Of a DNA stretch of 64,000 bases, positions 7,169 through 17,316 are shown piece by piece. Source of the stretch: Ectothiorhodospiraceae bacterium (GTDB taxonomy: Bacteria > Pseudomonadota > Gammaproteobacteria > Nitrococcales > Aquisalimonadaceae); assembly GCA_020831885.1 (NCBI GenBank), contig JAFIFU010000002.1, positions 62,001 to 126,000 on the forward strand, in the 5' to 3' direction. Positions within the stretch are counted from its first letter, which is position 1. Each line of letters begins with the position of its first letter. The notes beneath the pieces are model-generated. The model did no database searches, had not been told where the DNA came from, and saw nothing but the letters and a program-made list of their open reading frames with translations. The position numbers were made by a program, and so were the translations under genes.

Positions 7169-9796
7169 ATGTCGGAACAACCGGAAGCGATCCATCGACA
7201 CGACTACCGCCCACCCGACTACCACATCGAATCCGTGCACCTCCACGTCACCATCGACGAACCGGAGACCCTGGTCCGCAGCCGGCTGACCGTGCGGCGT
7301 GCCGCACAGGCTCCCCTGCCCCTGCGGTTACACGGTCAGGAGCTGGCATTGCGGGAGATAGCGATAGACGGTCGTCCGCTGGAGGCTGCTGCCTATGCGG
7401 CGGACAGCGAGGGGCTGACGCTACACACACCACCGGAACGCTTTGAGCTCAGCCTCACCACAGCCATCCGCCCCCAGGACAATACGGCGCTGGAGGGCCT
7501 GTATCGCAGCGGAGGCATGTACTGCACCCAATGCGAAGCGGAGGGGTTTCGTCGCATCACGTATTTCCTGGACAGACCGGATGTCATGGCCGTCTACACC
7601 ACGACGATCGAGGCGGATGCGAAGCGCTATCCGGTCCTGTTGTCCAACGGCAACCCGGTGGACGGAGGCACCCTGCCCGGCGGACGCCACTGGGTACGCT
7701 GGCACGATCCGCATCCCAAACCCAGTTACCTGTTTGCCCTGGTGGCCGGGGATCTGCACGAGCACCGGGAGCAGTACACCACGGCCTCCGGCCGGGAGGT
7801 CACCCTGTCCCTGTACGTGGAGCCCCACAACGCCGGGCGCACCGGGCATGCCATGGATTCGCTGCGCCGGGCCATGCGCTGGGACGAGGAGCGCTACGGC
7901 CTGGAGTACGATCTGGACCGCTACATGATCGTGGCCGTGGACGATTTCAACATGGGCGCCATGGAGAACAAGGGGCTCAACATCTTCAATACTGTCTGCG
8001 TCCTGGCCGACGAGGGCACCTCCACCGACCGCGACTTCGAAACCGTCCAGGCAGTCATCGCCCACGAATACTTCCACAACTGGACGGGAAACCGGGTGAC
8101 CTGCCGTGACTGGTTCCAGCTCAGCCTGAAGGAGGGGTTGACGGTTTTCCGGGAGCATCAGTTCTGCGCTGATATGGGTTCACCGGACGTACAGCGGATT
8201 CAGGAGGTGCGCATCCTCCGCGCCGCCCAGTTCCCGGAGGACGCCGGACCGATGGCACATCCCGTCCGGCCCGATTCCTACATGGAGATCAGCAACTTTT
8301 ACACACCCACCGTCTACAACAAGGGGGCGGAAGTCATCCGGATGTACCACACGCTGCTGGGGGAAGAAGGCTTCCGGCGCGGGATGGCGCTGTACCTCCG
8401 GCGCCACGACGGACAGGCAGTGACCTGCGACGATTTCCTGGCGGCGATGGCGGACGCCAACCACCGGGATCTGAGTCAGTTCGGCAACTGGTACGCCATC
8501 GCCGGCACTCCCGTCCTCACGGTCACCGATGCCTATGACCCGGAAACGCAGTCCTACACCCTGATCGTCGAACAACACACGCCGGACACGCCAGGGCAGA
8601 CCGACAAGCCCCCGATGCACTTGCCCCTGGCGCTGGGGCTGCTGGACCGGAACGGCCGCGCGCTGCCGCTGACGCCGGACCCGGAGACCGCCGCCCTGTT
8701 CCGTGACGATGTGGCGGAACTGAGAGAGTCCCGGCACACGTTGCGCTTCACCGGCCTGTCGCAGCGCCCGATAGCCAGTCTGTTGCGGGGTTTTTCCGCT
8801 CCGGTGCGCCTGAACTACCCATACACCGACAGGCAACTGGCGGTGATTCTCGGACATGACAGCGATGGCTACACACGTTGGGAGGCGGCCCAGCAGCTTT
8901 GCGCTGGCGTGATGCTGCGGAACCTGGATGCACCGGAGGCCCTGCAGCCTTCCGCGGATCTGCTCACGGCGTTCCGGCAGGTGCTGGAGCGCGCCGGGGA
9001 GGATCCGGCATTCGCTGCCGAGGCGCTCACGCTGCCCACGGAACAGTACCTGGGGGAACAGCAGGATGTCATCCGCGTTGATGACAACCATGCAGTACGC
9101 GAATCCCTGCTGCTGCGGCTGGCGGAGACGCTGGAAGAACCGTTGCGGGCGGCTTACAGCCAGTCCCGGGAGCATGTTCGTGCCAGCGGGGCGGAGGGGG
9201 CGGCCTGGCGCAGTCTGGCCAACGCCTGCCTGGTCCTTCTGGCGCGCCTGCCGGACACAGGAACCGAGCTGACCCTGCGCCATTACCGGGATGCAGGCGG
9301 CATGACCGAACGACTGGCCGCCCTGGCACTGCTGGCCCGTGAACCGGAGGATCCGGCCGGTCGCGATGCCCTGGCGCGGTTCCACGCCGATTGGCAACAT
9401 GAAGCCCTGGTGATCAACAAGTGGTTCCAGGTCCAGGCCATGGCCCCGCATCCACTGGCGCCGGAACACGTTGCCGGATTGACCGCTCACCCGGACTTCT
9501 CGCTACGCAACCCCAACCGGGTACGTTCCGTGATCGGTGCGTTCGCCCAGGGGAACACGGTGGGTTTCCACCGCCGGGATGGTGCCGGCTACCGGTTCCT
9601 GGCGGACCAGGTGCTGGCGCTGGATGAACTCAATCCGCAGGTTGCCGCCCGCATGCTGCTGCCGCTTGCCCAGTGGCGCCGCCACGATTCCGCGCGCCGG
9701 GAACGGATGCGCGGGGAATTGGAACGGATACAGAATGCGCCTAAGCTGTCAAAGGATGTGCATGAGATTGTCAGCAAAGCCTTGCAGGCGGGCTGA
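7169..9796 (+). CDS. pepN: Aminopeptidase N (M1 family)
   Basis: An 875-residue zinc metallopeptidase that removes N-terminal residues from peptides in the last steps of cytoplasmic protein turnover. The exopeptidase motif GAMENKGLN (Glu266) and the zinc motif HEYFHNWTGNR (His299, Glu300, His303) with third ligand Glu322 in LKEGLTVF match the E. coli enzyme within two residues. The C-terminal helical domain of the bacterial PepN type is complete. I chose ATG 7169 (MSEQPEAIHRHDYRPPDY) because family similarity begins there. The gene diverges from the MFS gene. Confidence 0.97.
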   Translation: MSEQPEAIHRHDYRPPDYHIESVHLHVTIDEPETLVRSRLTVRRAAQAPLPLRLHGQELALREIAIDGRPLEAAAYAADSEGLTLHTPPERFELSLTTAIRPQDNTALEGLYRSGGMYCTQCEAEGFRRITYFLDRPDVMAVYTTTIEADAKRYPVLLSNGNPVDGGTLPGGRHWVRWHDPHPKPSYLFALVAGDLHEHREQYTTASGREVTLSLYVEPHNAGRTGHAMDSLRRAMRWDEERYGLEYDLDRYMIVAVDDFNMGAMENKGLNIFNTVCVLADEGTSTDRDFETVQAVIAHEYFHNWTGNRVTCRDWFQLSLKEGLTVFREHQFCADMGSPDVQRIQEVRILRAAQFPEDAGPMAHPVRPDSYMEISNFYTPTVYNKGAEVIRMYHTLLGEEGFRRGMALYLRRHDGQAVTCDDFLAAMADANHRDLSQFGNWYAIAGTPVLTVTDAYDPETQSYTLIVEQHTPDTPGQTDKPPMHLPLALGLLDRNGRALPLTPDPETAALFRDDVAELRESRHTLRFTGLSQRPIASLLRGFSAPVRLNYPYTDRQLAVILGHDSDGYTRWEAAQQLCAGVMLRNLDAPEALQPSADLLTAFRQVLERAGEDPAFAAEALTLPTEQYLGEQQDVIRVDDNHAVRESLLLRLAETLEEPLRAAYSQSREHVRASGAEGAAWRSLANACLVLLARLPDTGTELTLRHYRDAGGMTERLAALALLAREPEDPAGRDALARFHADWQHEALVINKWFQVQAMAPHPLAPEHVAGLTAHPDFSLRNPNRVRSVIGAFAQGNTVGFHRRDGAGYRFLADQVLALDELNPQVAARMLLPLAQWRRHDSARRERMRGELERIQNAPKLSKDVHEIVSKALQAG

Positions 9797-9832
9797 CAGT
9801 CTCGACAACTCACCGCGAGCTCGGGTAACGCC

Positions 9833-11974
9833 ATGTATGGAATCAAGTTGAACGGCCGAGCGTTGTTGGCCGCCGTCCTCCTCGCCGCCGCTGCAGCCCT
9901 GGCCGTCCCGGCCCTGATACCGGCTCCGCACGGTGGCACACAGGCGCATGCGGCCGATTCGGGCAACGGGCTGGCGCCGTCGGCGCAGCACTCGGAAACC
10001 GCCCAGGTTGTGGCCAAGCTGCTGTCTTACCAGCACTTTCGTCGCCACCCCATCGATAACGAACTATCGGCAAACGTGTTCGACGCCTACCTGAACGCCG
10101 TGGATCCGGAACGGTATTACCTGCTCCGGTCGGATGTGGAGGAATTCGAACGTTACCGCCACCGGCTGGACGATATGCTGACCGCAGGGGACCTGTCCGT
10201 CGCCTTCCGCATCTTCAACCGGGTACAGGAACGGACCCGCGAACGTTCCGAGTATGCGCTGCAGGTCCTTGCCGATGGGGTCGACCTGAATACCGATCAG
10301 ACCCTGAACCTGGACCGCAGGAAGGCGGAGTGGGCGGAAAGCCGGGAAGCCCTGGACCGCCTTTGGCGGCAACGCGTCAAACACGACATGCTTACCCTTC
10401 TGCTGGCCGGCGAGAGCGAGGACCAGACGGAGGCGCTGTTACGCAGCCGTTACGAGGGCATGGCGGAGACCATCGAACGCTCGTCGTCGGAAGACGTGTT
10501 CGAGACCTACATGAGTGCCTGGGGTCGGGCGTTTGACCCACACACAAATTACATGTCGCCTCGCAATAGCCGGGAATTCGACATCCAGATGAAGCTGTCG
10601 CTGGAGGGTATCGGCGCGGTCCTGCGGACCCAGCGGGACTTCACCGAGGTGGTGGAACTGATTCCCGGAGGGCCGGCCTCGAAAAGCGGCGAACTCCAGC
10701 CTGGTGACCGCATCATCGGTGTCGCCCAGGATGACGAGGACATGGTGGACGTGGTGGGCTGGCGGCTGCGGGACGTGGTGGATCTGATCCGCGGCCCCAA
10801 GGAGTCCACCGTGCGGCTCCGCGTGTTACCGGCGGCCGGGGGGTCTGACGCACCGCCGCGCACCATCAGCCTGGTGCGTAACGAGGTCAAGCTGGAGGAA
10901 CAGGCGGCACAGAAGGAGATCCTGGAGCTGGACCGTGACGGGCATCAGTATCGGGTGGGCGTGATCCGTATCCCCACCTTCTATTCCGATTTCGCTGCCG
11001 CCGAGGCCGGCGACCGGGACTACCGCAGCACCACGCGGGACGTGCGCCGCCTGCTGGCGGAGCTGGAATCCGAGGCAGTGGACGCTCTGGTGGTGGACCT
11101 GCGGGGCAACGCGGGCGGATCGCTGCGGGAAGCCGCGGACCTGACCGGGCTGTTCATCTCCCAGGGCCCGATCGTGCAGATCGTGCGCAGTGACGGCAAT
11201 ACCGAGGTACTCCGTGACCGGGATGGCGATATGGCTTACGACGGGCCCCTGGCGGTGATGGTGGACCGCCATAGCGCGTCCGCCTCGGAGATCTTCGCCG
11301 GGGCTATCCAGGACTATGGCCGCGGACTGGTGGTAGGAGAGCAGACCTTCGGTAAGGGCACCGTGCAGTCCCTGGTGGACCTTAACCGCTTCAGTGCGGA
11401 TCCACGGCGGGATTCCGGCCGACTGAAGCTGACCATTGCCAAGTTCTACCGGGTAACCGGCAGCAGCACCCAACAGCGGGGGGTGATCCCCGACATCGCC
11501 CTGCCGTCACCGGTGCGCAGTGACGAGGTCGGCGAAAGTGCGGTGGACAACGCCCTGCCGTGGGACAGCATCCGGCCCACCAGTTTCAGCCAGCATGGTG
11601 ATCTGAACCGTCTGCTTCCCATTCTCAAACAGCGCCATGAGGAAAGGGCCGCCACCGATAAGGCGTTCCAGGCGCTGGTGGATGAGGTGGAAAAGATCAC
11701 TGCCATTGCTGACCGGACCGTGGTTTCGCTGAACCGGGATCAGCGTCGCACCGAGCGTGAGGCCAGCAACGACGCACGGCTGGAGAAAGCCAACCGCCGG
11801 CGGACGCTGTACGGGCTAGAGCCGTTGGAATCCCTGGACGAGCTCAGCCGGGCGCAGGATGAGCCGGATACCCTGCTGCATACCACGGCGGAAATCGTGC
11901 TGGACCTGCACACCCTGCTGCACCGTCCTGCGGTGGCCAAGGCCTGGGGTGCCGAGCTGGCCGGGGAACGCTGA
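9833..11974 (+). CDS. prc: Tail-specific periplasmic protease Prc/Tsp (S41)
   Basis: A 713-residue C-terminal processing protease. Residues 1 to about 41 are a signal peptide (basic start, then LLAAVLLAAAAALAVPAL, ending near HAA). A PDZ domain follows around residues 245-335 (GIGAVLRTQRDFTEV, GPASKSGELQPGDRIIGV). The Ser-Lys dyad is Ser483 in SASASEIFAG and Lys508 in FGKGTVQSL. The enzyme degrades misfolded or tagged envelope proteins and trims lipoproteins or cell-wall hydrolases. The gene lies 36 bases after pepN and converges on recJ with 16 bases between stops. Confidence 0.96.
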   Translation: MYGIKLNGRALLAAVLLAAAAALAVPALIPAPHGGTQAHAADSGNGLAPSAQHSETAQVVAKLLSYQHFRRHPIDNELSANVFDAYLNAVDPERYYLLRSDVEEFERYRHRLDDMLTAGDLSVAFRIFNRVQERTRERSEYALQVLADGVDLNTDQTLNLDRRKAEWAESREALDRLWRQRVKHDMLTLLLAGESEDQTEALLRSRYEGMAETIERSSSEDVFETYMSAWGRAFDPHTNYMSPRNSREFDIQMKLSLEGIGAVLRTQRDFTEVVELIPGGPASKSGELQPGDRIIGVAQDDEDMVDVVGWRLRDVVDLIRGPKESTVRLRVLPAAGGSDAPPRTISLVRNEVKLEEQAAQKEILELDRDGHQYRVGVIRIPTFYSDFAAAEAGDRDYRSTTRDVRRLLAELESEAVDALVVDLRGNAGGSLREAADLTGLFISQGPIVQIVRSDGNTEVLRDRDGDMAYDGPLAVMVDRHSASASEIFAGAIQDYGRGLVVGEQTFGKGTVQSLVDLNRFSADPRRDSGRLKLTIAKFYRVTGSSTQQRGVIPDIALPSPVRSDEVGESAVDNALPWDSIRPTSFSQHGDLNRLLPILKQRHEERAATDKAFQALVDEVEKITAIADRTVVSLNRDQRRTEREASNDARLEKANRRRTLYGLEPLESLDELSRAQDEPDTLLHTTAEIVLDLHTLLHRPAVAKAWGAELAGER

Positions 11975-11990
11975 GCGCCGGGTTCAGGGT

Positions 11991-13751
11991 TCAGACCGAC
12001 TCCAGGTGTTCGATCACCAATTGGAGCCTTTCCGTCCCGCGCCAGGCATTGATGTCCAGCCGGTAGACCGCGCGGGAGGGTTTCGGGGTGGCCGGCGGGA
12101 TGCGTTCCGGCATCCGCGCGGTCCAGCCATGATCCACGGCGCGGAATGCAATCCCCTCCAGCGGGTTTCCGCCCTGTTCATGGCAGAGCTGTAGCTTCAG
12201 GTGGCGTTCGCCAACGATCCGGGCAGCCTGTACATGGAACAGGTTATCGAAGCACGGTTCGGCGAATCCCTGACCCCAGGGGCCGCCCGCACGGATTTCC
12301 CGAGCAAGCGCCATCGTGAGATCCCCGGCGGCGAGCGGCCCGTCCGTTAGCAGTTCCCCCTCCAGTTCATGGGGCTCGACCCAATCCCGTACCACAGCCT
12401 GAAGCGCTTCCCGGAAGCGGTCCAATCCGTCACTGGCCAGGGTCAACCCGGCGGCGGCCGCGTGACCGCCGAAACGCAGGATGAGGCCGGGATTCAGACT
12501 GTGCACACGCTCCAGGGCGTCACGCATGTGCAGTGCGGGTATGGAGCGACCCGACCCCTTCAACAGACCGTCGCCATCCGGCGCGAACACCACCGCCGGC
12601 CGGTGAAAGCGTTCCTTCAGCCGGGACGCCACGATACCCACGACACCCTGGTGCCAATGACCATCGTGCATGCACAGCGCCGCTGGAGGTTCGCCCTGCA
12701 GTCCCGCCATGGCCTGCTCCAGACTGGCCAGGGCCTCCTGCTCCATGTTCTGCTCGATCTCCCGCCGCTGGCGATTGAGCCCGTCCAGCTCCGCGGCGAG
12801 TTGTTCCGCCTCACCGGGCTTGTCCGTGAGCAGGCACCGAATCCCCACCGACATATCCTCGAGCCGACCGGCAGCGTTCAGTCGCGGCCCGGCGGCGAAT
12901 CCCAGATCCCCGGCAACGGCCCGGGCGGGATCACGCCCGGCCACCTGCAGCAGTGCGCGAATGCCCGGGCAGCCCTGCCCAGCCCGGATGCGGCGCAAAC
13001 CCTGCTCCACCAGGACGCGGTTGTTGCGGTCCAGTGGCACCACGTCAGCCACCGTACCCAGTGCCACCAGATCCAGCAGGCTGCCGAGCTGGGGTTCCGG
13101 TCTGCGGCCCGGATGGAACCATCCGGTATCCCGTAATCGCGCACGCACGGCCGCCAGCACATAGAAAATCACCCCCACCCCGGCCAGCGCCTTGCTGGGG
13201 AAACCGTCTCCGGGCAGGTTGGGGTTGACGATAGCGTCGGCGGCCGGCAGAGATTCACCCGGGAGATGATGATCGGTCACGATAACACCCAGGCCTCGGG
13301 CGCGGGCGGCCGCCACGCCGGCATGGCTGCTGATGCCGTTATCCACGGTCACCAGCAGGTCAGCGCCGCGATCGGCGGCCATCTCGGCGATGGGGGCTGT
13401 GAGTCCGTAGCCGAACTCGAAACGATTGGGCACCAGATAATCCGGCTCCCGGGCGCCCATCGCGCGCATCGCCCGGAGAAACAACGCGACGCTGGTGGCG
13501 CCGTCCGCGTCAAAATCCCCCACCACCAGAATACGCCGGCCGCCAGCAACCGCTTCCGCCAGGAGTTCGGCGGCCCGATCGATCCCCCGCAATCCCCCGA
13601 CATCGGCAAGGCCCGCCAGATCCGGTCGCAGATCCATGGGGTTGCCGACGCCCCGGGCCGCATAGATCCGCCCCATCACCGGATGCAGCTCCCTCAGCCC
13701 GGCCAGTGCATCCGCCGGCACCCGGCGTTCCCGGATCCGCAATGTCTTCAT
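11991..13751 (-). CDS. recJ: Single-stranded-DNA-specific exonuclease RecJ
   Basis: 586 residues, a 5'-3' ssDNA exonuclease in RecF-pathway recombination, mismatch repair and base excision repair. The DHH phosphoesterase motifs are present: VVGDFDADGATS, VTVDNGISSH and VTDHHLPGE, then the DHHA1 region with RFGGHAAAAGLTL near residue 430. Its ATG overlaps the stop of the upstream RpfE-type gene by four bases (ATGA). Length equals that of other gammaproteobacterial RecJ proteins. Confidence 0.96.
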   Translation of the reverse strand: MKTLRIRERRVPADALAGLRELHPVMGRIYAARGVGNPMDLRPDLAGLADVGGLRGIDRAAELLAEAVAGGRRILVVGDFDADGATSVALFLRAMRAMGAREPDYLVPNRFEFGYGLTAPIAEMAADRGADLLVTVDNGISSHAGVAAARARGLGVIVTDHHLPGESLPAADAIVNPNLPGDGFPSKALAGVGVIFYVLAAVRARLRDTGWFHPGRRPEPQLGSLLDLVALGTVADVVPLDRNNRVLVEQGLRRIRAGQGCPGIRALLQVAGRDPARAVAGDLGFAAGPRLNAAGRLEDMSVGIRCLLTDKPGEAEQLAAELDGLNRQRREIEQNMEQEALASLEQAMAGLQGEPPAALCMHDGHWHQGVVGIVASRLKERFHRPAVVFAPDGDGLLKGSGRSIPALHMRDALERVHSLNPGLILRFGGHAAAAGLTLASDGLDRFREALQAVVRDWVEPHELEGELLTDGPLAAGDLTMALAREIRAGGPWGQGFAEPCFDNLFHVQAARIVGERHLKLQLCHEQGGNPLEGIAFRAVDHGWTARMPERIPPATPKPSRAVYRLDINAWRGTERLQLVIEHLESV

Positions 13752-14791
13752 GCTCTCTCCGTCAGCACATGCCGGCTCATCGGCCCGGGCCGCCGCCAGA
13801 CGCGCCAGCCGTGTAGGCGCCGATAGTGCCAGGCGCGGCCGCCGCCGGCATCCACCACCAGCTCTTTGAATTTACCGGCCCGCAACCGCTCCAGCAGGGG
13901 GGAGATCCAGCGTTCACAGACATCAGCCAGGGTGCGCTCCCAATTCAGAAAACCCTCGCCGTCGGCGACCGCAGGAAGAGCGGGTAGATGCAGCACCCCT
14001 TCAGGCCGCTCTCCCAGCGCCGCGACATCAACCGCTGGCCGGATCTCCGCACCATAAAACCGCCCCAGCCCCCGTAACAACGGATCGTCTCCGAAACCCC
14101 GTGGCCACGGGGCCGGACCGGGTCGGGGCAACGCGCCACCACCCCATATCCAGACACCGTTGACGGCGGGCAACCCCTGGGCCTGCCGATCCTGATTGAG
14201 CGGCAGGCCAAAGAGCAGCATCTGCATCTCGTTGAGCCGGGCGATCCAGCGGCGGCTGTCCTCGCCCCGGGGCAAACCCTGTTCCATGGGACGCCCCACG
14301 ATGCGGTCCAGAGGGGTGGTGATCAGTCGCGGACTGTGGTCCACAGAGAGGAACCAGTCTTGAGGGGTCAGCGCTTGGAAACGCAGCCCGTCTCCGGCGA
14401 AGGCGTGGTTCAGCGCCCCTATGCAGGCGTTGGCCTCCTCCTGGCCCAGTTGCAGGCGTTCCGGGCCCAGCAGGAGAACCCGGTCGCGGTCAGGAACGAG
14501 CTGTACCGGGGCCGCACGGAACACCGTGCCGGCCTTGGCGTGGGTCTCACCGGAGCCCAGCGCCGCCAGGCGCCCCAAGGGAGGATCCCCGTCCGCGGTG
14601 GGCAGCCCCCACAGAGCGCACAGGCCCTGTTCGGCGCCACCGGTGCCAGTGATCGCCGGTCGGGCGTGGCCCCGGGCGAGCACCGTAGCCAGAGCCCGAT
14701 GCGCATCCCGGGGTCGGATCAGGGACCGGGCCTGCTCAGGCACGGGGCCCAGCAAACCGGGCGCGTAAACGTACAGCGTACCGCGATGCAT
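13748..14791 (-). CDS. RpfE-type conserved protein, distant phosphoglycerate-mutase-like
   Basis: 347 residues. Many proteobacteria carry a protein of this type directly upstream of recJ, often named after RpfE of the Xanthomonas rpf cluster or described as a distant relative of cofactor-independent phosphoglycerate mutase. Recognisable parts are LYVYAPGLLGP at the start, LNEMQMLLFGLPLN (about 187-200), GVWIWGGG (about 215-222), and a C-terminal WISPLLERLRAGKFKEL segment. The metal-binding and phosphoserine motifs of real phosphoglycerate mutases are not evident, so catalytic activity is doubtful. It is translationally coupled to recJ. The family name is from memory of the neighbourhood; function is unknown. 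Confidence 0.7.
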   Translation of the reverse strand: MHRGTLYVYAPGLLGPVPEQARSLIRPRDAHRALATVLARGHARPAITGTGGAEQGLCALWGLPTADGDPPLGRLAALGSGETHAKAGTVFRAAPVQLVPDRDRVLLLGPERLQLGQEEANACIGALNHAFAGDGLRFQALTPQDWFLSVDHSPRLITTPLDRIVGRPMEQGLPRGEDSRRWIARLNEMQMLLFGLPLNQDRQAQGLPAVNGVWIWGGGALPRPGPAPWPRGFGDDPLLRGLGRFYGAEIRPAVDVAALGERPEGVLHLPALPAVADGEGFLNWERTLADVCERWISPLLERLRAGKFKELVVDAGGGRAWHYRRLHGWRVWRRPGPMSRHVLTERA

Positions 14792-14810
14792 GCCCGGGAG
14801 CGCCGCCTGC

Positions 14811-15950
14811 TCAAAGCACGTCGAGAATGGCGCGTTTCACCGCATCCAGGTCCGCGGGAATGGTCTTGATCGCATCCCCTGCCTGGCGGATGGCCACATC
14901 AGGATCCTTCAAGCCATGGCCGGTAAGCGTGCAAACCACGGTACTGCCTTCCGGAATGCGACCGTTGCCGATGTCCCGCAAGGCCCCGGCAATGGAGGTG
15001 GCGGAGGCCGGTTCGCAGAAGACACCTTCACGCTCCGCCAGCAGGCGCTGTGCCTGCAGGATCTCCGGGTCGGTGCATTGGTCGAACCAACCGCCGGACT
15101 CGCGACTGGCCGCCCAGGCCTGCTTCCAGCTCTGTGGATGTCCGATACGGATCGCGGTGGCAACGGTTTCCGGCTCGTCCACCATGGCGGCGCGCACGAA
15201 CGGGTTGGCGCCACTGGCCTGGTAGCCGATCATCACCGGGCGGTTCCCCACGACCGCACTGGAGAAGCGGCACTGGCCGTTGCAGTAGGTGCAGGCCTCG
15301 GTCAAGGCTCCGGCCGCGGCCCCTGCCGAATACTCGCAATAGCCGATCCAGTGGGCGGTGATATTGCCGGCGTTACCCACCGGCAGGCAGTGGTAGTCGG
15401 GCGCCCGCTCCAGTTCCTCGATGATCTCGAAGGCGGCGGTCTTCTGCCCCTGCAGGCGGTATGGATTGATGGAGTTGACAATGGTCACCGGCGCATGATC
15501 GGCAATGTCCCGGACGATGCGCATACCGTCATCGAAATTGCCCTTGATCTGGAGAATCTCCGCACCGTGCATGACGGCCTGCGCCAGCTTTCCCATGGCG
15601 ATCTGGCCATCCGGAATCAGCACGAACGCCTTGATCCCCGCCCTGGCCGCATAGGCGGCGGCCGACGCCGAGGTGTTTCCGGTGGACGCGCAGATGATGG
15701 CCCGGCTGCCCTCCTCCACGGCACGGGTCACCGCCATGGTCATGCCCCGGTCCTTGAACGAGCCGGTGGGATTCAGACCCTCGTATTTGACGTACAGGTC
15801 CACGTCCTTGCCCAGATCCCGGGGGATATTGTTGAGCCGGATCAGAGGCGTGTTGCCCTCCCCCAGGCTGATCAGTCGCGCATCATCGCTGATGGGCAGG
15901 CGGTCCCTGTACTTGGCTATGAGGCCGGTATAACGGGGTCGAAATGGCAT
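14811..15950 (-). CDS. thrC: Threonine synthase
   Basis: A 379-residue PLP enzyme that converts O-phosphohomoserine to threonine. SLGEGNTPLIRL (about 28-39) and GLNPTGSFKDRGMTMAV with the PLP lysine at about Lys66 are diagnostic of the short class of threonine synthases. The C-terminal region has the PVGNAGN phosphate-binding loop and ASATSIAGALRD. It follows hom with 55 bases between them, an arrangement that supplies homoserine to threonine; a separate homoserine kinase must be encoded elsewhere. Confidence 0.95.
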   Translation of the reverse strand: MPFRPRYTGLIAKYRDRLPISDDARLISLGEGNTPLIRLNNIPRDLGKDVDLYVKYEGLNPTGSFKDRGMTMAVTRAVEEGSRAIICASTGNTSASAAAYAARAGIKAFVLIPDGQIAMGKLAQAVMHGAEILQIKGNFDDGMRIVRDIADHAPVTIVNSINPYRLQGQKTAAFEIIEELERAPDYHCLPVGNAGNITAHWIGYCEYSAGAAAGALTEACTYCNGQCRFSSAVVGNRPVMIGYQASGANPFVRAAMVDEPETVATAIRIGHPQSWKQAWAASRESGGWFDQCTDPEILQAQRLLAEREGVFCEPASATSIAGALRDIGNGRIPEGSTVVCTLTGHGLKDPDVAIRQAGDAIKTIPADLDAVKRAILDVL

Positions 15951-16005
15951 GGTTCTGTACCGTTGTCTGGTTGTCCATGACGGGGGCCGGACCGGCCGCC
16001 GCCGA

Positions 16006-17316
16006 TTACTGCAGGTTCTCGCAGCGGATCCGCGTCACACGGCCATGAACGGCCTCCAGGGATTCCATACGCCGCTGCGCCTCGTCCATATGACGTTCAA
16101 ACACACGATGGGTGAGGAGAATCACCGGAACGGTATCCGCCCCCGGCGCCGGCTCCTTCTGCAGGATCGCCTCGATGCTGATGCCGTAATCCCCCAGGAT
16201 GCGGGTGATGTCCGCCAGTACGCCCGGCTGATCCGCGACTTCCAGACGCAGGTAGTAGGCGGTTTCCACCGATGCCATGGTGAGCACCGGCGCATCGGAC
16301 AGTGCCGTGGACTGGAACGCCAGATGGGGAACACGATGGGCAGGGTCCACGTTCATGCCGCGCACCACGTCCACCAGATCCGCCACCACCGCCGAAGCCG
16401 TGGGTTCCGCACCGGCGCCCGCGCCGTAATACAAGGTGGGGCCAACCGCATCCCCCATGACCATGACAGCATTCATCACCCCGTCCACGTTGGCCAGCAA
16501 CTGCCGCTCCGGCAACAGGGTGGGATGTACCCGCAACTCGATGCCATCATCCGACTGGCGCGCCATACCCAGGTGCTTGATCCGGTAGCCCATCTGTTCA
16601 GCATACGCCACATCCTCGCTGGTCACGTGGCTGATTCCTTCCACATGCACCTTGTCGAACTGCAGCGGGATGCCGAAAGCGATGGACGCGAGGATGGTGA
16701 GCTTGTGGGCCGCATCCACGCCCTCGATGTCGAAACTGGGGTCGGCCTCGGCGTAGCCCAGGCGCTGCGCCTCGGCCAGCACGTCGCCGAACTCCCGGCC
16801 CGCGTAAAACATCTCGGAGAGGATGAAGTTGGCCGTACCGTTGATGATGCCGGCCAGCCATTCGATGCGGTTTCCGGTCAAGCCCTCCCGCAGGGACTTG
16901 ATAATCGGGATGCCGCCGGCCACCGCGGCTTCGAAGGCCACGGAAACGCCCCGGGCCAGGGCATGCTCGAAAATCTCGTTACCGTGCTTTGCGATCAGGG
17001 CCTTGTTGGCGGTGACCACATGCTTGCCGTTGTCGATGGCGCGCAGCACCAACTCCCGGGCCGGCTCATAGCCGCCGATCAACTCGACGATGATCTCGGT
17101 CTCAGGGTCGTCCACCACCTCGAAGGGGTCTTTGGTCACGCGAATCCCCGCGGTGGAGCAACCGCGGGGCCGCTCCGGGTGCCGGGTTGCGGCAACGGTC
17201 ACCTCGATGCCCCGACCCGCGCGACGGGCAATCTCGTCATTGTTCCGTTCAAGCAGGTTGACGGTGCCCGCCCCCACGGTTCCCAGCCCCAGCAGGCCGA
17301 CTTTCACTGAACTCAC
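16006..17316 (-). CDS. hom: Homoserine dehydrogenase
   Basis: 436 residues. An NAD(P) Rossmann fold begins GLLGLGTVGAGTVNLLERN; VTANKALIAKHG and AAVAGGIPIIKSLREGL mark the central catalytic domain. A C-terminal ACT domain (about residues 350-425, YYLRLEVADQPGVLADI) should bind threonine and give feedback inhibition. The enzyme reduces aspartate semialdehyde to homoserine, the branch point to threonine and methionine. The 271 bases upstream (17317-17587) show no convincing gene, tRNA or threonine-rich leader peptide. Confidence 0.96.
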   Translation of the reverse strand: MSSVKVGLLGLGTVGAGTVNLLERNNDEIARRAGRGIEVTVAATRHPERPRGCSTAGIRVTKDPFEVVDDPETEIIVELIGGYEPARELVLRAIDNGKHVVTANKALIAKHGNEIFEHALARGVSVAFEAAVAGGIPIIKSLREGLTGNRIEWLAGIINGTANFILSEMFYAGREFGDVLAEAQRLGYAEADPSFDIEGVDAAHKLTILASIAFGIPLQFDKVHVEGISHVTSEDVAYAEQMGYRIKHLGMARQSDDGIELRVHPTLLPERQLLANVDGVMNAVMVMGDAVGPTLYYGAGAGAEPTASAVVADLVDVVRGMNVDPAHRVPHLAFQSTALSDAPVLTMASVETAYYLRLEVADQPGVLADITRILGDYGISIEAILQKEPAPGADTVPVILLTHRVFERHMDEAQRRMESLEAVHGRVTRIRCENLQ

